In this document: piece after piece, positions 11,585 through 22,577 of the stretch
Layout of the letters: the number at the start of each line of letters is the position of its first letter
How positions within the stretch are numbered: position 1 is the stretch's first letter
NCBI GenBank assembly: GCA_028583605.1
Contig: CM053329.1
Coordinates: forward strand, 12,014,501-12,078,500
From: Dastarcus helophoroides
Taxonomy: Eukaryota; Arthropoda; Insecta; Coleoptera; Bothrideridae
Length of the DNA: 64,000 bases
Reading direction: 5' to 3'
Position numbers and translations under genes: made by a program
The notes under the pieces: model-generated
Databases searched by the model: none
What the model saw: the letters and a program-made list of their open reading frames with translations, nothing else
What the model was told of the DNA's origin: nothing

Positions 11585-12537
11585 TATAGTGTTATGCGAC
11601 AATTCACTGCTACCGAATAAAAAATAACGAGTATATTTAATATTTAGGAGAAAGGCAAGCAATTCTTATGTAATATTTTATAATTCTTTTGACATAATTA
11701 AAGTTGCTAGTCTGACTATTGTTCGAAAAAATGACAAACAAATTTCAGATCAGATTTCAGGATCATCTTTTTAGATAAAATGAGTATAATTTATGAATAG
11801 TGTATTGATTTAAATTTTATATAAAATTAATTAACATTATTTTTATCATTTTTTTGCCAATTAAATGACAGTTTTCATTTAACTTTTGCTGCACCTATAA
11901 TAATCAAGCAAAAAAAGCAATTTGAAAAACCATACAAGAAGTTTTGGGAACTATTTTCTATTTTGGGGTCCCCAAGTGTTTAATCTTCTATTAAACAGAT
12001 TTCAAATCATTTGTATCTTTATTTGTAAAGTGTCATTCAAACTGACACACTTAATTGTTTTCCAAATTCCTTAAATTGTTTTGATTTCTTCATGTAATTG
12101 TTTAAAATTTAATAAATTCTCACTAATCAGGTTTATAAAAATTGTTAAAAGGCTCAATAGAATTGACGATGGACGGTTGGACCAGTGACCGCCAACCGGT
12201 GCATTTTGTTAAATACGCATGCCATATGATTATTTTACATTAATTATTTAAAACTTGTTTAACATCACATTTTCATTTGTCATAGTTCTTAGGTTTTTTA
12301 CTTTTAATAAAATTAGTATTGATCGAATCGTCGTATCAATTACTCGAATCCTAAACACCAAGTGAAACTTGAAATGAAATACCATAAAACCAATAATATT
12401 CTGAATTATTGGCAACGATTTAGTGAAAATGTATCATTTTCATTCATAATCGATCAGTCGAATGATTATTTGATTACTCCAGGCATTATCGCGATTCGTT
12501 CGATTATGAAAATATATTGATTGTGCCCAACACTATA
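11585..12537. mobile_element. possible inverted-repeat element, weak
   Basis: The left end TATAGTGTTATGCGACAAT matches the reverse complement of the right end, TATAGTGTTGGGCACAAT, in nearly all positions. The GTGTTGGGCA form recalls hAT-type termini. The 950-bp interior has no coding frame that I recognise. The match covers less than 20 bp, so it could be chance. Confidence 0.35.
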
Positions 12538-15290
12538 ATTTACATTCAGGAATTTCGAACTCAATGTTTTTACATTCAATATTTTTGGGTTGAGTATTTC
12601 CAAGTTCATTCTTCACAATTTCGGGTTCTGTATTGGTTATACGTCACAAGACACTTTTTTTTATTTGAGTGTTTTTAAATCCACTTATTCAGTGTTCCTA
12701 CATCCAATCCTTTACTGTTTAACGTTCCCTGCTCTGCTAGGTTTACTTTTAATGCGTTCCCTTTAATAGATTTAGTAATTTTATGTTCAATATGTTTACA
12801 TTTAAACCTTTTTCTACGATTTTAAGCTGAAGGTCTTTAAGCTCAAAGTTTTTCTTTAATTCTTTCAGTTTAAGCAAATAATTTTAGATTCAGTTTTTTT
12901 ACCTTCAATATTTCCAGGTTTCATGCTTTTGTTAAAACATATCAATGTCAAATTCAATATTTTCAGGTTCAACACTTGCTCCCTTGTCTTTACACTTACA
13001 ACCTTTAATGTTTATCAACTTCAATGGTTACAAGTTCATTGTTTTTATATTTCCTTAAGAGCCTTATACCTAAACTATTAGGCTTGACAGCATCGAATGT
13101 TATAATATTATCGGTTTCCATCCCTTTGTTTAAATTGTTTACGTTCAATGATATGCAGTTGGATGAATTCAAATGTTTTTATATTTTCTTAGGTGTAAAA
13201 ACCCTACATTTAAAATTATTTGTCTTGACATTGCTGTACATTATGATGTTTTCTATTTGCTTAAATTTATAATATTTAATGATGTTTAGTTCGATTTTTT
13301 CAGGTTAAGAGGTTTTTACATTTTTTTAAATACACTAACATTAAAATATTAAACCATCAAATTTGACATCGTTCAATGTTACAACTTTCGCGATTACGTG
13401 GTGTTGTCTGAAGTCATAAAATTTAAAGGTATCAAGTTTAATGTTGAAATACAAATCTTTCTTGGTTTCAGGGGACAAGATTTTCATTTTAACTTTTGAA
13501 GATAACCAAGAACCAGTTCGTTCCACCAAAAAAAAGTTTAATGTTCGTATTCAACTTTTTTCTATTTTCTTAAGTGTAAAAACGTGGATATAAAAACATT
13601 GAAATTATAACATTTTCAGCTTTCAGGCATATAACGTACAACAATGTCATGTTTTCTTAGCCAAAGTTTTACCTTTTTTAAATTTCAAAACCTCAATTCG
13701 AGAACATTTAAGTTGACAACATTAAACGTTACAATGTCATCTGATTCCATACTTTTGCTATAATCTGTAACGTTCACTGATGTCAGGTTCATTATTTTCA
13801 GGTTGAATGTGTAAAAACGTTAAACATGGAATATTAAATTGTTCAACATTATGTTTCGTAGTTCTGTACCTTTGGATATATTTGTAACCTTCAATTATGT
13901 GAAATGTAATGTTTCCTGGTTAAACGTTGTTACATTTACATAAATTTAAGAACGTTAAATTAGAAAATGTGATATCTCTGAACGTATGCAAGTTTCCTTG
14001 TAAAACGTTTTTGTTTAAATGTGTAACGTTCTAAAATGCCACTTCAAAATTTTTAACTTCAACGTTTCTACATTTTCGTAAATGTAAGAACGTGCAGCCT
14101 GAAATGCGACACATCTATTTCTATCTATTTGTTTAAATCGATGACGTTCAACGATATCAGGTTCAATCTATTCAGGTAAACAATTTTTAGGTTTCTTAAA
14201 GTGTAAAAACGTTAAGCATTAAAACATTAAACGTTATAATTTTTCCTTATTACAACTTATAACGTGAAGATATCAAATTTAATGTTTTCGTATTCCACAT
14301 TTTTACATTTTTTCAAAAGTAATAACGTTAAACCTAGACGATCGTAGCATTGTAGAACAGTTCTCTAAATGTTAAAACGTTTAATAACATTGAAATTATT
14401 CAATATTATAACACTGCCTTGTTTTTACCCTATAACTTTGAACCATGTTGTTTTCAAGTTTAACGTTTTTACATTTCTATATAATTTTTTAATCTTTTCT
14501 ATTTCGGTGCTCTTGCTAAAACTTTTAACGTTTAATGATATTAAGTTCAACGTTTTTGGGCTCAACGTTTTTATATTTTCATAAATATAACAATGGCATT
14601 GAAATTGACGTCGCCCAACATTATATTCGCTAATTTAATATACTTATAATATTCGATGATGTCAAGTTTACTATTGTCGGGTCTAAAGTTTTTTATGTTT
14701 TGTTTAGTGTAAAACCGCTAAACCTGAAAACAGTGAACCTGACATCATTGAACATTAACACAGTTCCTAGTAATACGCTTTGTTTTAAATCTATAACTTT
14801 ATAAAATGTCAGCTTCAATACTTTCGGATTCAAGTTTTCTGTATTTTATTAAATGTAAAAACGTTATAGCTGCTTACATCAAGAAACTTTGAAATACTTT
14901 CTGTTTCTGTTTGTTTAAATTTATGACTTCACTGATTTCAAGTTCGATGTTTTCAAGTGTAACGTTTTTACTCTTCCTGAAATGTAAAAATTTTAAGCAT
15001 TAAAACATTTAACTTGACATCATTTAATATAAAAATATTTCCTGAATTCGGGCTTTTGTTTAAATTCATTACCAAAAATATCAAATTTAATATTTTCGTG
15101 TTCAAGATTTAATGTAAAATCATTAAACGTAAAAATGTTAAATCTGCCATTTTTAAACCTTTTCTTTCTATAAACTTTAACTTTAAATATAAATAAGGAT
15201 CAAAAAGTTTGACAATGCTCTTTGGTGGGATGTTTTCAACTGTAACGTTTTTACACTTCCTGAAATGTAAAAATTTTAAGAATTAAAACA
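12538..15290. repeat. hairpin-bearing AT-rich satellite, first block (diverged monomers)
   Basis: Diverged tandem monomers of roughly 125-140 bp are each built around an inverted pair, AACGTTTTTACATTT and, a few bases on, AATGTAAAAACGTT. Linkers such as TTCAATGTTTTCAGGTT and a segment like GCTTTTGTTTAAATTTATAACG recur between them. Monomers are much diverged, more so than in the block from 18448. A body piece of repeat X is embedded at 13425-13540. There are no genes; the short frames are shadows of the repeat. Confidence 0.8.
13425..13540 (+). repeat. dispersed repeat X, copy 2 (body only)
   Basis: AATCTTTCTTGGTTTCAGGG followed by GACAAGA and GAAGATAACCAAGAACCAG matches the X copies at 21784-21935 (inverted) and 50820-50905. 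It lacks the hammerhead-like end and lies inside the satellite. Confidence 0.75.
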
Positions 15291-15296
15291 TTGAAC

Positions 15297-15581
15297 ATTA
15301 GTAAATGTAAATTTAGTGAGACATATAACATCATTAAATGTTTCAAGTGTAAACAATACGGACACAAAAGTAGCAGTTGTAAAAATAAAGAGATATGTGG
15401 ATATTGTGCTGAAGAGCACGAGTCAAATACGTGTACAAGAGAACAGGTCAAATGTACAAACAGTGTAAATAAAAATAAACAATACGGTACCCGCTTTGTT
15501 GTAGATCATAATTCATGGGATCCAAATTGCCCAACGTACCAAGCAGTTGTGGATATAATCAGAAAAAACTATAAATTATAG
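15297..15581 (+). pseudogene. LINE-B ORF1 C-terminus, zinc-knuckle protein
   Basis: This is the C-terminal part of a gag-like ORF1, thought to bind the element's RNA. It shows CFKCKQYGHKSSSC (CX2CX4HX4C), then CGYCAEEHESNTC and a third Cys pair, ending in DHNSWDPNCPTYQAVV, a common end for such ORF1 proteins. The start is lost to 5' truncation; the ATG at 15291 is probably chance flank. It ends at a single TAG (15579-15581), after which ORF2 continues in the same frame. Confidence 0.8.
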
Positions 15582-18236
15582 CAATTAGACAACACCATTT
15601 ACATAGTCAATATACAAAGTCTTTTGCCGAAAATTGATAAAGTCTCAACATTTATTATGGACAACAATGTTGCCTTCCTTGCTCTTACTGAGACTCATGT
15701 AACTGATAATATTTATAATAGTGAGTTGCATGTAAGTAACTACTCTTTAATTAGATGTGACTCACACAGTCGTTTTACCGGTGGAGTAATATTCTATATC
15801 TTTAAATCTATTAATTTTACAATCATCATTAACACAAATATTAATAACCAAATCTGGATCCTGGGTGTAACATTGATAATTGACAATACAACCTTTGCTA
15901 TTATATGCTTAAACAGATCTCCCTCTTCAAACAGATCAGATTTTTGCAATATATTGCGCCAACTAATGGACAATTATAGCCATTTAAAACTGATCTTGAT
16001 GGGTGACTTTAATTTTGATGTATCGCGTGATGATTATAATACGAAACAGTTGATATCTCTTATGGACAATTATAGACTTTGTCAAATTGTGAAAGCATGT
16101 ACAAGAGTCACTGCCACATCAAAAACTAAGATTGATCTGGTATTTACAAACCTGCATGCCATTTCTGCATTAGTGTTGGATTCTCCTAAGTTTTCTGATC
16201 ATAGTATCATACAAATACATCGTAAAATGAAACCTTATAACACTATTATATCATATGATAAAAATGAATATGTAAGAAATCTCAAAAGTATCGATAATGC
16301 TGTATTTCAAGATAAATTGCTTAGAAAAAATTGGATGAATAATCATCAAGTATGCATTGATCAACTGGTGGACTGCTTATATAACAACGTTATAGCTGTC
16401 CTAGATGAAATAGCCCCTATTAAATTAATGAAAAGATCTCAGAATAACAAAAAGTGGTACGATGGTGAAATAAGAGACCTCACAAGATTTAGAGATGATC
16501 TCTATCGAATAGCTTGTGTAACAAACACTGGCTCTGACTGGGAACAATACAGAAAAAGTCGAAACAAAGTTACAAGCACTATCCAGCGTAAAAAGAAGAA
16601 TTATTATTCAAGAAAAATTGAGAACAGCACCGATCCCAAACATATGTGGAGAAATGTTAAAGAAGCTATCGGTGCCACGCAAATGTCACATCCAACAAAA
16701 ATGAAATTTGATGGCATTATATACCAAGACGAGGCAACAGTAGCCGAAAAATACAATGTCTTTGTGAGTCAAAGTGTTATTGCATTAGTGAAATCTGATG
16801 GGAGACATTATAAAGACAAATATCCGCATAATGTTTTCAATAGCACTTATGGTGAACCATTTTCAATTGAGCCAGTTACACCCGAAGAAGTCAAAAAAGT
16901 TCTCAAAAAGTATTAAAAAAGGAACGTCGACTGATGCAATCAATAATAAAATTATTTCAATGGGCGGTAATTTTCTTTTGCTCAAAATCACTGAAATTAT
17001 CAATAAGTCTATTACCTCAAACGCTTTTCCGAAGAAATGGAAAGAATCTGTCATTACGCCAATACCAAAAGTTACCAGTTCTGATGATCCATCTAATTAT
17101 AGACCAATTAATTCCCTACCGTACTTAGAAAAGGCGTTGGAAAGAATTGTTTATAATCAGATGCTGCAATTTATTAAAAATAGTAATGTTCTCATTCCAA
17201 ATCAGTCAGGATTTCAACAGGGGCACTCTTGTGAAAGCACACTGCAGCTAACCATCTCCAGATGGAAGAAATGGTTAGACAACCCTCGCCATCTAGTTTT
17301 AACCGTATTCTTGGATTTACGCCGTGCTTTTGAAACTATTAACAGAAAACTCCTTCTTGAAAAACTGCGACTTATTGGTTTTGGCGATCCCGCACTCCAA
17401 TGGTTTAGCAGTTATCTAACATCCAGATATCAGGTTACTCGGATTAACAATTATGTTTCCAGAAGTGCAGCTAACAATTTAGGTGTACCGCAGGGGTCGA
17501 TATTAGGCCCACTGTTGTTTATTTTGTACATTAATGAAATCGATCAGTGCACAGGCGACGACTGCTTCCTTAACCTATTTGCGGACGATGCGCTTATATC
17601 AGTTGAAGAATCAGACTTTTAAAGAGGGGTAACTCGCATGAATGCAATTTTGGTAAACATTAGTGAGTGGTTAAGAGTTAATGGTCTGATAATAAACGTA
17701 AAGAAGTCTTAAGTGATGTTAATGGGGAGCTCTAACGCGATGGCGGATAAAGTAAAGTTAAATGGAGAATCTCTGGAGTTTGTCAACCAGATAAAGTATC
17801 TAGGAGTAACCATTGACAATGACTTAAACTTTAAAAAACACCTTAACAATACTGTGCTACAAATAAATGGTAAAGTTAAATACTTTATCAGAATATGTAA
17901 AAATTTAAATCTTGCTAATCACCTTAAAGTTTTTAATACTTTAATTCGACCCTATTTTCATTACTGCCCAAGTATCTTGTTCTTTGCTAATAAATACCAT
18001 TTAAAGCAACTGCAGATACTGCAAAACAAATGTCATAGAGCAATATTGAAATGTAACGTTTATACACCAATCAATCTGATCCTTGATTATCTGGGCTCAC
18101 TGTCTGTACAACAATATTTGTTTTATGAAACTATGGTATTTATTTATAAAATTATTAAAGGATTGTTGCCAGAATACTTAATGTACAATATAAGAAATGT
18201 TAACGAAGTACATAATTATGAAACACGTAACTGTAG

Positions 18237-18287
<51 letters not shown>

Positions 18288-18425
18288 CTGTTAGTAAGGA
18301 ATCGACATATAGATCTTTACTTTATAAGGGTGTGTCTTTATTAATCTGTCAAATAAAATAAAAAGTGCAAATAATTTGTCTAGTTTTAAGAGAAATGTAT
18401 TATTTATTTATACATTTAATAAACT
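15582..18425 (+). pseudogene. LINE-B ORF2: endonuclease and reverse transcriptase
   Basis: This is an APE-type endonuclease plus reverse transcriptase for target-primed retrotransposition. The endonuclease shows VNIQSLLPKIDK, LALTETHV, LMGDFNFD (about 15998-16021) and FSDHS (about 16192-16206). The reverse transcriptase follows with NYRPINSLPYLEKALERI, FLDLRRAFETI (about 17310), VPQGSILGPLLF (about 17485) and FADDALI (17578-17598), so the catalytic Asp pair is intact. A frameshift near 16905-16916 separates linker and RT, and in-frame stops occur at 17620 and 17710. A (TA)n tract at 18239-18283 splits the C-terminus, but readable codons (KESTYRSLLYKG) continue beyond it to about 18425, with one more frame change. 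It is close to intact but not functional. Confidence 0.85.
18239..18283. repeat. (TA)n microsatellite inside LINE-B ORF2
   Basis: About 22 TA units lie in the C-terminal coding part of LINE-B. Coding sequence is recognisable on both sides. Confidence 0.97.
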
Positions 18426-18447
18426 AATATTATTATTATTATTAACA

Positions 18448-21278
18448 ACGTTAAAATATTTCATGACTTCGGTTTCTTGTTTAGTTCATTACCAAAAATA
18501 TTAGGTTAAATGGTTTCGTGTTCAAGGTTTAGAGTAAAAGCATTAAACGTAAAAATGTTGAACCAGGCATTTTTGAACCTTCGCTCTCTATAAACGTTAA
18601 CTTTAAGGATAAATATGGAACATAAAGCTTGACAATGATCTTGGGATAGATGTTTTTAAGTGTAACGTTTTCACACCTCCTAAAATATAAAAACGTTAAG
18701 CCTTTAAACATTAAAGCACGTTAAAAGATTTTCTGATTTCGCGCCCTTGTTTCAGTTTATTAACAAAAATATCAAGTTAAATGTTTTCGTGTTCAAGGTT
18801 TAGTGTAAAAGCATTAAACGTAAAAACGTTGAACGTGTCATTTTTGAATGTTTTCCCTCTATAAACGTTAACTTTAGGGATAAATATGGAACATAAAGAT
18901 TGACGATGATCTTGGGTTAGATGTTTTCAAGTGTAATGTTTTTACACTTCCTGAAATGTAAAAACGTTAAACATTAAAACATTTTCTGACTTAGAGCTGT
19001 TTTGGAGGATTAGTGTAAAAGCATTAAACGTAAAAACGTTGAACCTGGCATTTTAATGTTTTCTCTCTATAAGCGTTAACTCTTAAAATAAAGCTTGACA
19101 ATGATCTTAGGTTAGATGTTTTCAAGCGTAACGTTTTTAAACTTTTTCAAATGTAAAAACGTTAAACATTAAAGCATTAAATAACACAGACTTCGAGCTG
19201 TTGTTTAAATTCATTACCAAAAATATCAAGTTAAATGTTTTCGTGTGCAAGGTTTAGTGTAAAAGCATTAAACGTAAAAACGTTAAACCTGGCATTTTTG
19301 AACATTTTTTTCTATAAACGTTAACTTTTAGGATATATATGGAACATAGATCTTGACAAGTATCTTAGATTAGATGTTTTCAAGTGTAACGTTTTTACAC
19401 TTCCTGAAATATAAAAACGTTAAGCATTAAAACATTAAAAAACGTTAAAATATTTTCCAAATTTAAGCCTTTGTTTAGGTTCATTACCAAAAATATTAAG
19501 TTAAATGTTTTCGTGGTCAAGGCTTAGTGCAAACGTATTAAACGTAAAAATGTTGAACCTGTCATTTTTGAACGTTTTCTCCCTATAAACGTTAACTTTA
19601 AAGATAAATATGGAACATAAAAGTTGACAATGATCTTGGGTTAGGTGTTTTCAAATGTAACGTTTTTCCCTTCCTGAAATGTAAAAACGTTAAGCATTAA
19701 AACATTGAACAACGTTACAATATTTTCTGACTAAGAATTCTTGTTTAAGTTTATTACCAAAAATATCAAATTAAATGTTTTTGTGTTCGAGGTTTAGTGT
19801 AAAAGCATTAAACGTAAAAAAGTTGAACCTGGCATTTTAATGTTTTCTCTCCATAAGCGTCGTTAACTGTTAGAATAAATATGGAACATGTTGACAAGTA
19901 CCTTAGGTTAGATATTTTCAAGTGTAACATTTTTACACTTACTGTAATGTAAAAACGTTAAATATTAAAACATTGAACAACGTTTCCTGACTTCGGGGTC
20001 ATGTTTAGATTCATTACCAAAAAATGTCAATGTATGTGTTTTCGTATTTAAGGTTTATAGTAAAAGCATTAAACGTAAAAACGTCAAATATATCGTTTCA
20101 AAACGTTTTCCTTCTATAAACGTTAACTTTAAGGATAAATATGGAACATAAAGCTTGACAATGATCTTAGGTTAAATGTTTTCAAGTGTATTGTTTCTAC
20201 ACTGAAATGTAGAAATGTTAAGCATTAATTAAATCATTGAACTTGACATCATTCAACGTTAAAATATTTTATCACTTCGGGCTCATGTTTGAATTGATTA
20301 CCGAAAATGTCAAGTTAAATGTTTCCTTGTTCCAGGTTTGGTGTAAAAGTTAAACCTAAAAACGTTAAACCTGGCATTTTAAACGTTTTCCCTCTATTAA
20401 CGTTAACTTTAAGGATAAATATGGAACGTAAAGCTTGACATTGTTCAGCCGTATAACGTTTTCTGGTTCTATGTCTTTCTTTAAATTTATAACTTTTAGA
20501 AATTTTTTTTCAAGTTAGATGTGTTTACATTTCCTCAAGCGTAAAAACGTTAAACCCAAAAGCATTTGATTTGATAGCTTTAAAAGTTATAGTGTGTCGG
20601 GTTTCCATTATTTTATTTCAGTCTGTGAAATTTAACAATACCATATTAATTCTTCAAGGTTTAACTTTTTGCATTTAAGAAAACGTAAGCATGGAATGTT
20701 GATATCGTTCAATATTACATTCCTAATGTTTCCTGCTCCATGCTTTTGTTTAAATTTACAACGCTAGGGCCAATGTTTGCAGGTTCAACGTTTTTATATT
20801 TCCATAAATGTAAAAACGTTTCATGTTGACATCGTTCGATATTACACTCCGAATGTTTCCTGCCCCATGCTTTTGTTTAAATTTAAACTTTAGGGCCAAT
20901 GTTTGCAGGTTCAACGTTTTTATATTTCTATAAATGTAAAAACGTTTAATGTGGAGTATTGAAGTTGATAGCTCAATACTATAATGTTTTCTGGTTCTAT
21001 ACATTTTGTTTAAATTTATAATGTTTAAAGGTGTCAAGATTAATATTTTGGGGTTCAAGGATTTTATATTTCCTTAAATATAAAAACATTAGGCGTCTAA
21101 ACCTTATAATGTTTTCTATTTCCATGCTTTTGATTAAAAATACAACGTTAAATGGTGTTAAGGTCAAGGTTTTCAGGTTTACTATTTTTACATTTTCCTA
21201 AATTTAAAGACGTTAAACATGAACTTGTCATCATTCAAAATTAAAATATTTACTGGTTTCATACGTTTATATAAATCA
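18448..21278. repeat. hairpin-bearing satellite, second block (about 268-bp dimers)
   Basis: The motif TTCAAGTGTAACG-TTTTTACACTTCC is followed by a hairpin partner near GAAATGTAAAAACGTT. Recognisable starts of this motif lie at 18656, 18928, 19122, 19381, 19651, 19919 and 20184, mostly 259-272 bp apart, with one 194-bp deleted unit. Each dimer holds two related halves of about 130 bp. Past 20460 the array returns to single diverged monomers, including a 127-bp pair at 20738 and 20865. The last unit before LINE-B (15237) and the first units after it belong to the same dimer type. Confidence 0.87.
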
Positions 21279-21669
21279 TAGCGACGGCTAAAGGGGCGGG
21301 CAAGCCAGGCGACTGTCCGGGGCGCCAAATTTTGAGAGGCGGCGATATAAAAATAAAATATTTTGTACATTCATTATTTTTTTAGATTTTATAAATTTAA
21401 ATTGATCATTTTTCATGAGACATCGATTTTTTGCTTGAACTTCAAATGCGCTCCTTATGGTATTCCATATGTTGCAGCACTTGTAAGTAAATAACTATTG
21501 TATTATTTTTTAAATAAATAAATTTTAGACACAGTTCTTTATTGTGTAATTTTGATTATTTGTCTTTTTTACTATTTGTTTTGAATTTGCAGTAAATTTG
21601 TATATTCTTGTCTGAAAGGGCACCAAATTTTGTTTTGTTCGGAGCGCTTAAACCTTAGAGCCGGCCCTG
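21279..21669. mobile_element. small hAT-like non-autonomous element
   Basis: The left end GCGACGGCTAAAGGGGCGGG, followed by GGGGCGCCAAATTTTG, and the right end CACCAAATTTTG followed by GAGCCGGCCCTG are inverted relatives. The right terminus read inward is CAGGGCCGGCTC, a terminus seen in many insect hAT-type MITEs. It interrupts the satellite, which continues at 21690-21760. The ends are GC-rich in an AT-rich setting, and there is no coding content. Confidence 0.55.
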
Positions 21670-21783
21670 ATATATCTATAACTTTTAATACAATATAACT
21701 TAATATTTTCAGTTCAATACTAAAACATTTCCTTAAGTGTAAAAACGGTATAACCGAAAACATTAAACTTATCAATCAGTAGG

Positions 21784-21935
21784 TTTTCTTTTTAGTGGAA
21801 CGGACTGGTCCTTAGTTGTCTTTAAAAATCGAAATATAAATCTTTATCCCCTGAAACCAAGAAAGATTAAAAGGCACAATAAAGGTTGCTCTAACACGTT
21901 TGGATAACCAAGCTATCATCGTCAGAGAGATATGT
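21784..21935 (-). ncRNA. dispersed repeat X, copy 3, with hammerhead-like core
   Basis: On the minus strand: CTCT, CTGACGA (21919-21925), one extra T, stem II GATAGC-TTG-GTTATC (21903-21917, one G:U pair), then CAAA where GAAA is expected, then CGTGTTAGAGCAAC. Stem I can form as CUCU with AGAG. The changed first base of GAAA should abolish cleavage, so this copy is probably dead. About 110 bp of repeat body, shared with 8515, 13425 and 50820, follow downstream on the minus strand. Confidence 0.5.
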
Positions 21936-22029
21936 TTTTTAATAATATGTTTTTGTTTAAACGTATCACGTTTAACAATTCTAATGCACAGACCAATAGA
22001 TTTTAACATTTATTAGATTCGAAGTTTGG

Positions 22030-22075
22030 AAAACAAAGACTGGTTTCAATCTTGTTAGATCTCGTCAGTTTGGTA
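22030..22075 (-). ncRNA. hammerhead ribozyme-like motif, family C copy 1
   Basis: Minus strand, 5' to 3': stem I strand ACCAAA, CUGACGA (22062-22068), stem II GAUCU-AACA-AGAUU (one G:U), GAAA (22044-22047), stem III ACCAGU, cleavage triplet GUC (22038-22040), stem I partner UUUGUU. All core boxes are intact. Stem I has one mismatch, and stem III is three bases against three with one mismatch. It may be weakly active or inactive. Confidence 0.6.
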
Positions 22076-22406
22076 TATCCAATCCAAATGCTCACAAATG
22101 TTCCGGCAAGTAAGTACTAAAGGATTAACGAACGTCAAGCGTGTGACTCTCAGACTACCGCCACCTATTGGTCCATAGAGAAAACTATGGCCATCGCCAA
22201 CAATGTCTTATGCAAGTAGAATACAACCTAGACTGCAAATTGATGCTGCTCTCCAGGGGTTTATAGTAAATCATAGGTAGCTGAACTGCTAACAGTTAAA
22301 ACACTGCCACCTAGCGAAGCGGTTGCTCTTTAGGAAAGTTCCCAAAAGACAAGGATTCTAATGCACAAACCAATACGTTTAAACATTTATTAGCTTCGAA
22401 GTTTGG

Positions 22407-22452
22407 AAACTATAGACCGGTTTCGATCTTGTTAGATCTCGTCAGTTTGGTA
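22407..22452 (-). ncRNA. hammerhead ribozyme-like motif, family C copy 2
   Basis: Minus strand: ACCAAA, CUGACGA (22439-22445), stem II GAUCU-AACA-AGAUC (five perfect pairs), GAAA (22421-22424), the palindrome ACCGGU as stem III, GUC (22415-22417), then UAUAGU. Core, stem II and stem III are perfect. Stem I has two mismatches. Palindromic stem III without a loop is the known minimal type that is expected to work as a dimer. Confidence 0.65.
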
Positions 22453-22577
22453 TATCCAATTCGAATGCTAACAAATGTTCCGACAAGTAAGTACTAAAGA
22501 ATAAACGAACGTCAAGCGTGTCATTCTCAGACTACCGCCACCTGCATAAATTTGCAGTCTAGGTTGTATTCTACTTG

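Larger units (their letters stand above)
15291..18447 (+). mobile_element. LINE-B, 5'-truncated non-LTR retrotransposon inserted in the satellite
   Basis: The satellite unit ends at ...AAAACATTGAAC and resumes after the element with ...AACGTTAAAATATTT, so this is an insertion into an existing array. It contains the C-terminal part of ORF1, then endonuclease, reverse transcriptase and C-terminal region, and ends in a short (ATT)n tail (about 18429-18443). It is 5' truncated inside ORF1. Domain order and the ATT tail suggest the CR1 group (CR1, L2, Crack or Daphne-like). It has one frameshift and few stops, so it is younger than the other LINEs here. Confidence 0.88.
21979..22577 (-). mobile_element. 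family C: retrozyme-like element with 377-bp direct repeat
   Basis: A block of about 180 bp starting TTCTAATGCACA occurs at 21979 and at 22356, exactly 377 bp apart and in the same orientation. About 195 bp of other sequence lie between. Each block carries a hammerhead-like core on the minus strand, again 377 bp apart. A transcript cut at both sites would release a 377-nt RNA. Animal retrozymes are non-autonomous retroelements made of a few tandem units of this size, each with a minimal type I hammerhead; this layout fits. At the right end (22541-22577) a piece matches the inverse of 22211-22248, so the second unit is rearranged. No protein is encoded. Confidence 0.6.

Noticed and set aside
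12538..21278. Regularly spaced hairpin repeats as a CRISPR-like array
   Set aside because: Units and spacers both diverge, spacing is about 130 bp, and the organism is eukaryotic; it is satellite DNA.
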